The notes under the pieces: generated by a model
What the model saw: the letters and a program-made list of their open reading frames with translations, nothing else
Told to the model about the DNA's origin: nothing
Databases searched by the model: none
Made by a program: the position numbers and the translations under genes
NCBI GenBank assembly: GCA_017456465.1
Contig: JAFTJJ010000042.1
Span: 1 to 22,014 of the forward strand
Source: Clostridia bacterium
Lineage (GTDB): Bacteria; Bacillota; Clostridia; Christensenellales; UBA1242
Direction of reading: 5' to 3'
Length of the DNA: 22,014 nt
Part shown: piece after piece, positions 7,621-15,155 of the stretch
How positions within the stretch are numbered: the first letter of the stretch is position 1
Layout of the letters: every line of letters starts with the position of its first letter

Positions 7621-8346
7621 TTAATTTTGTTCTGCAGCTTGTTGATTATTGCACAATTTTTTCTGCTTGCGTTTTCTCACAAACTCAAAAACAAGCACAA
7701 TGCCTGTGTGCACCACCAAATAAATTGGAATGATCACCCAAGCAGTGAAAGGTGTTCCATCAATTGCAGGTTTTGTCATATAGAACGGATTGCCATACCC
7801 CAGCACACACATCAAAAACGCACCATAAGACAAATAAGCAAGCATTCCAATAATTGTTGCTTTCCATCTTTTGATGCTTGGCTTAACCCAACCAAACATC
7901 AAAATCAAGATTGAAACAACTGCCGAGAATGTGTGATGAAGCATTCCAAGAATTGTTGGTGGATACATGAATGATGGATGCTGACCAATAAAGTTTGGAT
8001 AGAACGTCGTAATCAGTCCCCCCGCAAGACACACAAACCACAAGAAATGCAAAACTGAATTGTCTTTTTTGCCAAACAAGGCTGCAATCGAGAACACATA
8101 ACTTGACGTGCTGCAAAAACTGTCAGTAATAATTTTGAGCCAGTTTGCATTTTCGTGCTCAAACACAAGCGCGAGTCTGTTCGCAAAAATAATCGCAAAC
8201 AACACTCCACCTGCACACCTCACAACAATTTGCTGAGCTTTCTCAGTCTTTGCAAAAATCTTTGATAAAACGCAAATCAAAACAGCCGCCACAACACAAA
8301 TGATGACATAAGTCAAATGCTCTTTCCCAAACACCTGTGGATTCAT
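7621..8346 (-). CDS. TMEM164/YwaF (TIGR02206) family integral membrane protein
   Basis: A 241-residue protein with about six or seven hydrophobic segments and a basic, Gln-rich cytoplasmic tail (FVRKRKQKKL). Family marks are GGLITTFYPN, then PPTILGMLHH with paired histidines in the central region, and HFLWFVCLAGG before them. This matches the bacterial YwaF group, relatives of eukaryotic TMEM164, reported to be a lipid acyltransferase. The bacterial function is not established. The start at 8346 has GGGAG 7 nt upstream. It begins 23 nt after the pheT stop and shares the terminator at 7530-7561, so it is probably co-transcribed with pheS-pheT, an unusual partner for a tRNA synthetase. Confidence 0.8.
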   Translation of the reverse strand: MNPQVFGKEHLTYVIICVVAAVLICVLSKIFAKTEKAQQIVVRCAGGVLFAIIFANRLALVFEHENANWLKIITDSFCSTSSYVFSIAALFGKKDNSVLHFLWFVCLAGGLITTFYPNFIGQHPSFMYPPTILGMLHHTFSAVVSILILMFGWVKPSIKRWKATIIGMLAYLSYGAFLMCVLGYGNPFYMTKPAIDGTPFTAWVIIPIYLVVHTGIVLVFEFVRKRKQKKLCNNQQAAEQN

Positions 8347-8369
8347 AAACTTTCTCCCAATTATTTTGC

Positions 8370-10748
8370 TTAGGCTTTCAAATTGATTTTGTTTTTGAGC
8401 ATGGTTGCAATCACATCAGTTCTGAATGTCTCGATTTCGTCACTTGAAAGTGTGTGGTCAAAAGATGCAAGCTCAGCTTGAACAGTGAGCGCTTTCATGC
8501 CGACCATTTCAGCTGATTTGAACTCAGTGACATATGAATATCCTCTGAGAATTTTTGATCTGCATTTTGAAAGCATTGACAAAAACTCAGCATATTTCAT
8601 GTTTTCTGGAACCATGAAAGTGAAATCAATAAGCACGTTTTGGAATTTTGAAACTTGTTTTGCTTTGACTGCAAACACACGAGCATTTGCAATCGCACCA
8701 AAATCAATTTCCGCCACAGCCACCTTGTATTTTTTGTCGAGCGACTTTGAAACTGTTGGGTGCAAAATTCCAACATAACCATATGAAGCTTCGCGAGATT
8801 TAAGCAATCCCACAGCTCTTGGATGGATGAAACTTGGGAAGCTTTCACAAGCGGCAAGATCCACATCAACACCAATCACATTCTTTGCAAGATCCAAAAC
8901 AATTGCCTTCATTTCAAAGAAAAGTTCTTCTTCTGTTTTGTTTGTGTCACCAAGAACAATTGAAAGTTTCTTTTTCTCGATTGCAAGACCGTTTTCGTCA
9001 AGCCCTGCAACAACTCTTCCAATCTCATAAATTCCCACTCTGTCAAAGCTGTTTTTGTTTTCGTGGAAGAACTTCAAAAGTGTTGGTGCAAGCTCAGATC
9101 TCAGGCCACTTTGCCCTGCATTTGATGAGTCTTTGAGCGCAAGGTAGCTTGCAGTCTCAATTTTGTGTTCTTTGTTGAACGCTTCATAGTTCCAAACATA
9201 AGAATGAAGTTCGTTCATGTCGTATTTTGTTGAAAGCAAATGCTTCACAGCATACTCATTTGTATGAGACGCCATTTGCACTGCAGGAACGCTTGGGAAT
9301 TCAAAAGGCTTTGGCTGGATGTTGTCATAGCCATAAATCCTTGCCACTTCTTCCACAATGTCTTCTCTCATTGAAACATCTTTTGTTCCTCTCCAAGATG
9401 GAACAACAATGTTGATGTTTGCCCCTTCCACGCTCACGCCAAACCCAAGACGCTCAAGTGTTTCAACAATTGTGTCTGAAGAAATTTCTGTTCCAACTCT
9501 TGAAGAAATGAACTCAGGGGTCACCGTGATTTTCTTTGTTTCATAATGGAATGGATAACAATCACTAAACGCTGACGTAACCACAACTCCGCTGTCGATG
9601 TCCTTCAAAACTTTCAAAATGCGACCGAGTGCAAGCGCTGTCATTTCAGGGTCAAGACTCTTTTCATAACGCTGTGACGCATCAGTGATGAGACCAATTG
9701 TTCTTGATGCTTTGCGGATTGTTGATGACTCGAATGTTGCTGACTCAAAAAGAACTGAAGTTGTCTCGTCAGTGATTCCAGAAAGCATTCCACCCTTGAC
9801 TCCCGCAATTGCAACAGGCACTCTTTCACCGTTTGCAATCACCACAGATCCTTCAGGGATTTCATGATTTTCGCCTTCAAGAGTGAGAATGGTCTCATCT
9901 GCCCCAGCATCTTTGACCACAATTTCCTTCACCTTGTCACCATCAAACGCATGCATTGGCTGACCAACTTCAAGCATCACATAGTTTGTGATGTCTGCAA
10001 GCAAATTGATGTCTCTCATGCCACAGTAACAAAGCCTGATCGCCATTGGAATTGGTGATTTTTTCACTGTGATGTTTTCAGCAGTCATCGCTGAATAACG
10101 CTGACAACCTTTGCTTTCAACCTTGATGTCCACTTTTTTCAAACCATCAAACGCAGAAAGATCCAAAGCTTCGATTGGCTTAAGTTCACGTTTAAATATG
10201 CACGCAAGCTCACGCGCCATTCCATAGTGCCCCCAAAGGTCAGGACGATTTGTGAGTGACTTGTTGTCAATTTCAAACACAACGTCGTCAATTGGGAACA
10301 ATGTTTTGATGTCTGTTCCAAGCTTTGACTCATACTCTTCTGGAAGCTCAATGATTCCAGTTGTGTCAGAACCAATTCCAAGCTCGTCAGCACCGCAACA
10401 CATTCCAAAAGATGAAATGCCGTTTCTCTTTGCTTCAGTGATTTTGAAGCCTTGAACATTTGCTCCAACGCGCGCCACACAAGTGACTAACCCAACTCTC
10501 GCGTTTGGTGCACCGCACACGATTTGAAGCTTCTCATCTCCAACATCAACTTTGAGAAGATGATTCTTTGATCCCTCAATGTCAGAAAGTTCAATAATCT
10601 TTCCAACAACAACGCCAGAGACATTTGCGCCTCTGTACTCCACACCTTCGATTTCAGCAGTTGAAAGGTTGAATCTTTCAACAATTTCTTCAGGGCTGAT
10701 TCCGTCAAGGTCAACCCATTCTTTGATCCAATTGATTGATATTTTCAT
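8370..10748 (-). CDS. pheT: Phenylalanyl-tRNA synthetase beta subunit
   Basis: The 792-residue beta chain of the cytoplasmic alpha2beta2 enzyme that charges tRNA-Phe. The canonical N-terminus MKISINWIKEWVDLDGI is present. The EMAP-II-like tRNA-binding domain follows (about 40-150, with KIIELSDIEGSKNHLLKVDV and IVCGAPNAR). The B3/B4 editing domain contains YCGMRDINLLADITNYVML and QPMHAFDGDKV. The B5 domain contains EDIVEEVARIYGYDNI. The synthetase-like core and the C-terminal ferredoxin-fold anticodon-binding domain (FQNVLIDFTFMVPENMKYAEF through FRTDVIATM) complete it. Length is normal and no disruption is visible. A GGAGGAGG stretch precedes the ATG at 10748, 17 nt after the pheS stop. Confidence 0.97.
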   Translation of the reverse strand: MKISINWIKEWVDLDGISPEEIVERFNLSTAEIEGVEYRGANVSGVVVGKIIELSDIEGSKNHLLKVDVGDEKLQIVCGAPNARVGLVTCVARVGANVQGFKITEAKRNGISSFGMCCGADELGIGSDTTGIIELPEEYESKLGTDIKTLFPIDDVVFEIDNKSLTNRPDLWGHYGMARELACIFKRELKPIEALDLSAFDGLKKVDIKVESKGCQRYSAMTAENITVKKSPIPMAIRLCYCGMRDINLLADITNYVMLEVGQPMHAFDGDKVKEIVVKDAGADETILTLEGENHEIPEGSVVIANGERVPVAIAGVKGGMLSGITDETTSVLFESATFESSTIRKASRTIGLITDASQRYEKSLDPEMTALALGRILKVLKDIDSGVVVTSAFSDCYPFHYETKKITVTPEFISSRVGTEISSDTIVETLERLGFGVSVEGANINIVVPSWRGTKDVSMREDIVEEVARIYGYDNIQPKPFEFPSVPAVQMASHTNEYAVKHLLSTKYDMNELHSYVWNYEAFNKEHKIETASYLALKDSSNAGQSGLRSELAPTLLKFFHENKNSFDRVGIYEIGRVVAGLDENGLAIEKKKLSIVLGDTNKTEEELFFEMKAIVLDLAKNVIGVDVDLAACESFPSFIHPRAVGLLKSREASYGYVGILHPTVSKSLDKKYKVAVAEIDFGAIANARVFAVKAKQVSKFQNVLIDFTFMVPENMKYAEFLSMLSKCRSKILRGYSYVTEFKSAEMVGMKALTVQAELASFDHTLSSDEIETFRTDVIATMLKNKINLKA

Positions 10749-10765
10749 AATTATCTTCCTCCTCC

Positions 10766-11797
10766 TTACATTCTCACACCAAATTGTTCAAGCACTTTGA
10801 TGTTTCCAGAGTTGAGGTATCTGATGTCAGAAAGACCTGTTCTGATCATCACCAGTCTGTCAAAGCCAAGACCAAATGCAAAACCGTTGTATTTTTCAGG
10901 ATCAACGCCCGCTTCACGGAGGACATTTGGATGAATCATTCCACAAGGACAAAGCTCAAGCCATCCAGAGTTTTTGCAAGTTCCACAACCTCTGCCACCA
11001 CAGAAAGGACAAGTTGCATCAAGCTCGAAACTTGGCTCTGTGAAAGGGAAAAATCCAGGACGAAGTCGAACATTCAAATCCTTTTTGAACACACCTTTGA
11101 GCATTTCTTTCATGAAATAAATAAGGTTTGAAACTGAAACATTTTCATCAACAACCACACCTTCAATCTGGAAGAAAGTGTTTTCATGGGATGCATCCAA
11201 GGCTTCGTTTCTGAAACATCTGCCAGGGAACAAAACCTTGCACTTTGGCCCATAGGTTCTGAGAATTCTGTTTTGCGCAGCTGATGTTTGAGTTTTGAGC
11301 ACCTGACCATTTTCAAGCCAGAAAGTGTCCTGAGCGTCACGAGCAGGATGAGTTGCTGGAACGTTCACTGCGTCAAAGTTGTTGTATTCTGTTTCAACCT
11401 CGTTTCCGTCTTCAATGATGAACCCCATTGAAATGAAGATGTCTTCCACTTGTTTTTGGATGATTGAACGAGGATGCATTGACCCAGTCTTGAGGTTCAC
11501 AGGACGCGAAAAATCAACTTCAGGCATGCTTTCAATTTCTCTTTTCACTGCCTCTTCAGAAAGAGCAACTTTCCTTTCTTCAAGAGCGTCAGAAATTTGA
11601 GTTTTCAAAGCATTGAGCGCAATGCCCATTTCTCTCTTTTGCTCGTTTGGAACATTTTTGAGCTCAGGCATAAGCTCAGTCACTTTGCCCTTCTTTCCCA
11701 TAAACTCGATTCTGAGTGCTTCCAAAGTTTCAAGACTGTCTGCCCCATTAATTTTTGGGAGAGCTTCGTCCAAAACCGCATTAATCTTTTCTTTCAT
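10766..11797 (-). CDS. pheS: Phenylalanyl-tRNA synthetase alpha subunit
   Basis: The 343-residue catalytic subunit, a class II synthetase. It has the N-terminal coiled coil with LRIEFMGKKGKVTELM (28-43), motif 1 around HPRSIIQKQVEDIFISMGF (108-126), motif 2 PGRCFRNEALDASHENTFFQ (191-210) and motif 3 FAFGLGFDRLVMIRTGLSDI (306-325). A cysteine cluster lies between motifs 2 and 3 (CPFCGGRGCGTCKNSGW, 263-279, then CPC at 283-285), as in the metal-site variant of many Firmicutes. The start at 11797 is chosen because it opens the canonical MKEKINAVLDEAL with GGAGG 11 nt upstream; the longer frame to 11848 would begin upstream of the promoter -10. The leader is only about 45 nt, so there is no room for the T-box that usually controls pheST. 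Confidence 0.97.
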   Translation of the reverse strand: MKEKINAVLDEALPKINGADSLETLEALRIEFMGKKGKVTELMPELKNVPNEQKREMGIALNALKTQISDALEERKVALSEEAVKREIESMPEVDFSRPVNLKTGSMHPRSIIQKQVEDIFISMGFIIEDGNEVETEYNNFDAVNVPATHPARDAQDTFWLENGQVLKTQTSAAQNRILRTYGPKCKVLFPGRCFRNEALDASHENTFFQIEGVVVDENVSVSNLIYFMKEMLKGVFKKDLNVRLRPGFFPFTEPSFELDATCPFCGGRGCGTCKNSGWLELCPCGMIHPNVLREAGVDPEKYNGFAFGLGFDRLVMIRTGLSDIRYLNSGNIKVLEQFGVRM

Positions 11798-11819
11798 AAA
11801 AATTTTTGCCTCCAAAAGT

Positions 11820-11835
11820 ATGTGAATTTTCACAT
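11820..11835. promoter_or_regulatory. Operator-like palindrome in the pheS leader
   Basis: ATGTGAA-TT-TTCACAT is a 7+2+7 bp perfect dyad just downstream of the predicted pheS transcription start and upstream of its ribosome site. A regulator bound here would block early transcription. Its TGTGAA/TTCACA half-sites also occur in the two dyads flanking the fic promoter, although with much wider internal spacing there. Confidence 0.45.
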
Positions 11836-11846
11836 AATATACACGC

Positions 11847-11875
11847 ATTATAACACGATTTTCCTTGGATTACAA
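11847..11875 (-). promoter_or_regulatory. Sigma-A promoter of pheS
   Basis: On the minus strand TTGTAA (-35, 11870-11875) and TATAAT (-10, 11847-11852) are separated by 17 nt. The predicted transcript starts near 11840, giving a leader of about 45 nt that contains the palindrome at 11820-11835. Confidence 0.65.
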
Positions 11876-11965
11876 CGATATTTTATAAATTAATATATTA
11901 AATACTCACATAAATTCATCTTATTTCTTTTTTTGTTTCTTCTTTTCGACAAACAATTTTAAATA

Positions 11966-11998
11966 ATGTGAAACTTTTTACATAAAAATAGTTCACAT
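11966..11998. promoter_or_regulatory. fic operator-like repeat 1
   Basis: A 33-bp imperfect dyad: ATGTGAAAC at the left (11966-11974) and AGTTCACAT at the right (11990-11998), with a T-run and an A-run between them. It matches repeat 2 at 12026-12058 in sequence and length, exactly 60 bp away. Its right half-site TTCACA doubles as the -35 of the fic promoter. Confidence 0.5.
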
Positions 11999-12019
11999 TT
12001 TAAGTTTTTATGTTATAAT
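11992..12019 (+). promoter_or_regulatory. Predicted promoter of fic
   Basis: TTCACA (-35, 11992-11997) and TATAAT (-10, 12014-12019) are 16 nt apart on the plus strand. The -35 is embedded in operator repeat 1, and repeat 2 begins just after the -10, covering the expected start of transcription. This arrangement suggests tight repression. Confidence 0.55.
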
Positions 12020-12025
12020 AACATT

Positions 12026-12058
12026 ATGTGAAACTTTTCATATTAAAAATGTTCACAA
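12026..12058. promoter_or_regulatory. fic operator-like repeat 2
   Basis: A second 33-bp dyad with ATGTGAAAC (12026-12034) and TGTTCACAA (12050-12058) around complementary T- and A-runs. It overlaps the predicted transcription start and ends 17 nt before the fic start codon. Confidence 0.5.
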
Positions 12059-12075
12059 CAAACAGGAGAATTATT

Positions 12076-13008
12076 ATGAATCACACAAACATTATTAATT
12101 TGTCTCAAAAACTGCATATGCTACAAGCTGAACTCAAAAAGCTCACATATGGGGCAATTGAAATCAGGGAAACTCAAAACAAAAAATACTTATATGTTCA
12201 TTACCGCGAAGACGGCGTAGCTTTCACCAAGTACATTGGTGAATTTTCTGATGAACTTGCAAACACAATTCTCAACAATAATCAACAAGCCAAGCAAATC
12301 AAAAAAGACATCAAAAGTCTTCAAAAAGATTTGGAATTGCTTGGTTTCAAACAGCACGATCTTTCTCCCGCTGTCAAAACAAATATTGATTTTGCAAAGA
12401 GCATGCTTGTGGACACCATTCATAAACAGTCTGTACTTGAAGGCATCAGCGCCACATTCGCTGACACTCAAACCATTGTTGAAGGCGGAAAAGTCAACAA
12501 TCTCACTGCTTCAGAAGTCATGAAAGTTGTCAACCTCAAACACGCATGGGAATTTGTTTTGAATCCAAACGTGATTGCATCAGACACAAACTTTGCTCTT
12601 TTGTCAGAAATTAATCGATTGGTTCTTGAAGGCTTTTATTACAACGCTGGAATGGTCAGAAGCACACCTGTCTCTATTGGTGGAACTTCTTGGAAACCAC
12701 CTGTTCCAGTTGAATTTCAAATCAAGGAAGAGTTGCAAACGATCCTGGACTCAAAATTAGACACACTCACAAAAGCAATCAACCTCTTGATTTTTGTCAT
12801 GAAAAGACAAATCTTCATTGATGGAAACAAAAGAACAGCAGTGATTTTTGCGAATCACTTGCTCATCAAAAACTCAAGTGGACTCATTGCCATTCCTGAT
12901 GACAAAGTGGATGATTATCGAACACTTCTTATTGAGTTTTACGAAACAGACAATGCTGAAAAAATTACCAAATTTTTGAAAACCCAGTGTTACACAAAAA
13001 TTAATTAA
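12076..13008 (+). CDS. Fic-domain protein with Gln in place of the motif histidine
   Basis: A 310-residue protein. Fic enzymes transfer AMP or another phosphate-containing group to target proteins, using HxFx(D/E)GN(G/K)R. Here the motif reads QIFIDGNKRT (245-254): the DGNKR anion-binding part is intact, but the catalytic His is Gln245. An inhibitory-helix-like segment QSVLEGI (118-124) and the target-docking flap AGMVRSTPVSIGG (191-203) with the downstream KPPVPVEF are in the expected places, so it resembles a self-inhibited Fic protein. The N-terminal 90 residues hold a beta-hairpin-like KKYLYVHYREDGVAFTKYIG (36-55) followed by a coiled coil. The start at 12076 has AGGAG 7 nt upstream; the longer frame from 12028 would begin inside the operator. 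It is monocistronic with its own promoter and terminator. It could be a toxin, a regulator or an inactive relative. Confidence 0.82.
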   Translation: MNHTNIINLSQKLHMLQAELKKLTYGAIEIRETQNKKYLYVHYREDGVAFTKYIGEFSDELANTILNNNQQAKQIKKDIKSLQKDLELLGFKQHDLSPAVKTNIDFAKSMLVDTIHKQSVLEGISATFADTQTIVEGGKVNNLTASEVMKVVNLKHAWEFVLNPNVIASDTNFALLSEINRLVLEGFYYNAGMVRSTPVSIGGTSWKPPVPVEFQIKEELQTILDSKLDTLTKAINLLIFVMKRQIFIDGNKRTAVIFANHLLIKNSSGLIAIPDDKVDDYRTLLIEFYETDNAEKITKFLKTQCYTKIN

Positions 13009-13015
13009 AAAAAAT

Positions 13016-13048
13016 AAAAGTGCAATGTTTCTTGAATTGCACTTTTTT
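13016..13048. terminator. Bidirectional terminator between fic and the helix-hairpin-helix operon
   Basis: AAAAGTGCAAT pairs with ATTGCACTTTT around a 9-nt loop. T-runs follow on both strands, so it can serve fic (ending at 13008) and the minus-strand gene ending at 13059. Confidence 0.85.
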
Positions 13049-13058
13049 GATTCTTTTT

Positions 13059-13781
13059 TTATTTCTGACTTTCATCTGCTTCCCACACGCCCAAACGCAC
13101 AAGATCACTTTCAATCTTTTTGAAAGCCTTGCTTGTTGACTTTCCCACAAGATCCTTCCAGATCTTCTCTTTTGAAGCAGCAAGCTCACCAATTGTGACA
13201 ATGTCTTTTCGGAGGAAAAACTCGTTGAACCTGCTTCCAAGTCCAAGCTCACCAATCAGCCTGTCGCTGTGATCATAATCTTGTGCAAGCTTCATCTTTC
13301 GCTCGTCAAAAACAAATCCCCACTTGGCTTCATCAAACTCAATCCCAGCATCCTTGAGCCCAGATTTGATTTGCGACAAAATCTCAAAAGCACTCACACT
13401 CTTGCCGTCATATTTGTCCAAGACATAACTTTTTGTCATGTTGGCAATGTCCACCACTCTTGAAAATCCATCATTAGCCAAAATTTTCAAAACCTCTCTT
13501 GAAATTGCAAGCTTTGAAATCGGCATTTCAAGCACACCACAAACATAAGGACTTTGACTTTGCTCCATGTCAACAAAAACATCAATTCCAAACCCAGCCT
13601 CAAAAATTGGGGAAAGCACCTTGGCTTTGAGGGTTCTGCCACACACACCAAAATTGCCAAGACGCGCGAGGCAGCCTTCAAGATCACCAACATGCTTGAT
13701 CCCGACACTTTCCAAAAATCTTGCAACACCAGGCCCAACAAACTCGCATAAATATGCCTTTTTGCTCACACCTTTGACCAT
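13059..13781 (-). CDS. Protein made of three alpha-CTD-like helix-hairpin-helix modules (copy B)
   Basis: A 240-residue protein with no enzymatic motif. Three segments (about 10-66, 86-147 and 174-232) each follow the pattern of the RNA polymerase alpha C-terminal domain: a short leader helix, (L)xxxGIxxVxDL, then a glycine hairpin and a second helix. Examples are LESVGIKHVGDL, ISKLAISREVLKILANDGFS with RVVDIANM, and IVTIGELAASKEKIWKDLVG. In alpha-CTD and related folds this module binds DNA or protein. The upstream gene has the same three-module layout and a matching linker (GIEFDEAKWGFVFDE here, GIRMDEDFNIRFHKE there), so the two are probably an old duplication. The start at 13781 has GAGGTG about 4 nt upstream. 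It is the last gene of the yhbY operon. Confidence 0.6.
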   Translation of the reverse strand: MVKGVSKKAYLCEFVGPGVARFLESVGIKHVGDLEGCLARLGNFGVCGRTLKAKVLSPIFEAGFGIDVFVDMEQSQSPYVCGVLEMPISKLAISREVLKILANDGFSRVVDIANMTKSYVLDKYDGKSVSAFEILSQIKSGLKDAGIEFDEAKWGFVFDERKMKLAQDYDHSDRLIGELGLGSRFNEFFLRKDIVTIGELAASKEKIWKDLVGKSTSKAFKKIESDLVRLGVWEADESQK

Positions 13782-13804
13782 CTTTCACCTCAAAACCTGC
13801 TCTC

Positions 13805-14530
13805 TTATTTTTGCTTTTCACCACTTGAAATGTCTTGAATGACACTTTCAATCTCACCTCTCATTCCTGCGCCAATGCCAGGGATTGCCCCAAACATTGC
13901 AAAATTTTCCTTGATCCCACCAACAGTGAAAATTCCCTCAGAAATCAAAATTCCCTTTGCACGGTTTGAAATGTCAAGCTCCATGATTGGCTTGTCATCT
14001 GGTTTTTCAGGCTCAAGCCTCTTGATCTTTTCTTTGTGAAACCTGATGTTGAAGTCTTCGTCCATGCGAATGCCTTCATTCTTGAGAGTTTCAGTGATGC
14101 CACTTGCAACTCTGTTGCCATCGATTCCCGCCTTGTAAAAAATGTCAGCCATCACATGCTTTGGCATGCTGATGATGTGCTTGACTCTCGTGAGCCCATG
14201 AGCATAAAACACCCTCAAAATCACTGATGCATCAAAAAATCTTGCAAGCGGCATGTTCATCATGTTCATGCGCTGCTCGTCCAAGTCGTCCTTTTCAGAA
14301 AGAAAAATGCTCAGCCCAATGCCGTGACTCTCAAGCCCGCTCAAAAGCCTCATCAGATTGTTGCCAAAAAAACCAATCCTTGCCAAATTGGATAAACCAA
14401 AAAATTTCAAATGCCCAACAGTCATCACACCGTGCGATGCCAGTTTTTTCACAATTTTCTCATCAATACCAACTTTGTCAAGAGTTTGGTCAAATTGTGC
14501 TTTTGATGGCTCTTTGATCACCATTTTCAT
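13805..14530 (-). CDS. Protein made of three alpha-CTD-like helix-hairpin-helix modules (copy A)
   Basis: A 241-residue paralogue of the next gene. Modules lie at about 14-71 (ASHGVMTVGHLKFFGLSNLA, then a glycine turn), 93-155 (MPLARFFDASVILRVFYAHG, then LTRVKHI) and 182-235 (MELDISNRAKGILISEGIFT, then a GAIPGIGAGMRGEI hairpin). The linker between the second and third modules is basic. No catalytic residues, signal peptide or membrane segment are visible, so a cytoplasmic nucleic-acid- or polymerase-binding role is inferred. Starts at 14533, 14530 and 14524 are all possible; GGAG at 14535-14538 is 4 nt before 14530 and 10 nt before 14524. A longer frame to 14602 would overlap yhbY and is not favoured. 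The start overlaps the yhbY stop, implying coupled translation. The next gene follows after 23 nt. Confidence 0.6.
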   Translation of the reverse strand: MKMVIKEPSKAQFDQTLDKVGIDEKIVKKLASHGVMTVGHLKFFGLSNLARIGFFGNNLMRLLSGLESHGIGLSIFLSEKDDLDEQRMNMMNMPLARFFDASVILRVFYAHGLTRVKHIISMPKHVMADIFYKAGIDGNRVASGITETLKNEGIRMDEDFNIRFHKEKIKRLEPEKPDDKPIMELDISNRAKGILISEGIFTVGGIKENFAMFGAIPGIGAGMRGEIESVIQDISSGEKQK

Positions 14531-14820
14531 CATTCTCCAAAAACGTGGTTTTTGCACTTGCTTGAATAACGATACAAAACAATCTTTCTGCCAATTGTGC
14601 AAATTGGCTCTGCTTCAAGCTCTGCTGCGAGCTGTTCAAGAAGCGCCTTTTTGTCCACATCCGCAGTCTCAAGGACATCAATTTTCACAAGCTCGTGAGC
14701 CTTCAAATTCATGTCAATTTGAGAAATAACTCCACCGTCAACGCCTGCTTTCCCAATCATAACTGATGGTTGCACTCTTTGCGCAAGCCCCCTGATTTTT
14801 GCTCTTGTTTTGCTGTCCAT
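14530..14820 (-). CDS. yhbY: YhbY family RNA-binding protein (CRM domain)
   Basis: A 96-residue single CRM-domain protein. Bacterial YhbY associates with pre-50S ribosomal particles and helps large-subunit assembly. Visible marks are the N-terminal helix LRGLAQRVQPS-like segment (IRGLAQRVQPSVMIGKAG, 9-26) with the conserved GKAG turn, VKIDVLETADVDKK in the middle strand and helix, and CTIGRKIVLYR near the end, which matches the usual IGR.xVLYR. The start at 14820 has AAGGAG 6 nt upstream. In many Firmicutes yhbY is close to obg or nadD-type genes; here obg is the next gene upstream, separated by a 335-bp gap. Confidence 0.92.
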   Translation of the reverse strand: MDSKTRAKIRGLAQRVQPSVMIGKAGVDGGVISQIDMNLKAHELVKIDVLETADVDKKALLEQLAAELEAEPICTIGRKIVLYRYSSKCKNHVFGE

Positions 14821-15155
14821 AAAAATCTCCTTTATTTTGTCATTTATAAAATCGTCTTTTTTTCAAGTTAGACACTCTGATTAAGACCATAAGTTTGAAT
14901 TTATTGTTGTTACCCAAGTTACAGCCTTGTTCTTTCGCACCAATAACGGGCATAATTTCAAAAAAATATGTTCAATCCGTTGCAATCATCATAAGCCTCA
15001 GTGGCAGAAGATTGCTTTAGATTTTTGATATACAACGACAGAACAAGGTTCCGAGTTACAGTATATATGTACTCGAGGTTCTTGCTTCTGGCGTTGTATG
15101 CAAAAAGATAAGCAATATTCGTGAACAATGCCGCCGGTTCGGTAGAGAGGCGGAA
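14821..15155. other. 335-bp gene-free region between obg and yhbY
   Basis: No frame of useful length, tRNA or known RNA motif was recognised. It contains the long palindrome at 15011-15117 and a related inverted pair: CCTTGTTCT at about 14925 is complementary to AGAACAAGG at 15041-15049, giving an alternative fold. There is also a small CCGCC/GGCGG dyad just after the obg stop. The ribosome site of yhbY lies at its left end. It may be a decayed element, a long spacer RNA or a processing site. Confidence 0.4.
15011..15117. repeat. Long imperfect palindrome (about 107 bp)
   Basis: The left arm runs ATTGCTT, TTTTTG, ATACAACG, CAGAA, CAAG, GAGT, and each block is matched in inverse order by the right arm (ACTCG, CTTG, TTCTG, CGTTGTAT, CAAAAA, AAGCAAT). 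The centre is ACAGTATATATGT, itself palindromic. The best part is 15030-15099. On the minus strand it would form one long hairpin in a transcript reading from obg to yhbY. There is no T-run, so it is not a simple terminator. Its end sequences do not match the palindrome at 2116-2244. Confidence 0.5.

Noticed and set aside
14533..14602. N-terminal extension of the upstream alpha-CTD-like protein into yhbY
   Set aside because: It overlaps conserved yhbY codons in another frame; starts near 14524-14533 follow a GGAG site.
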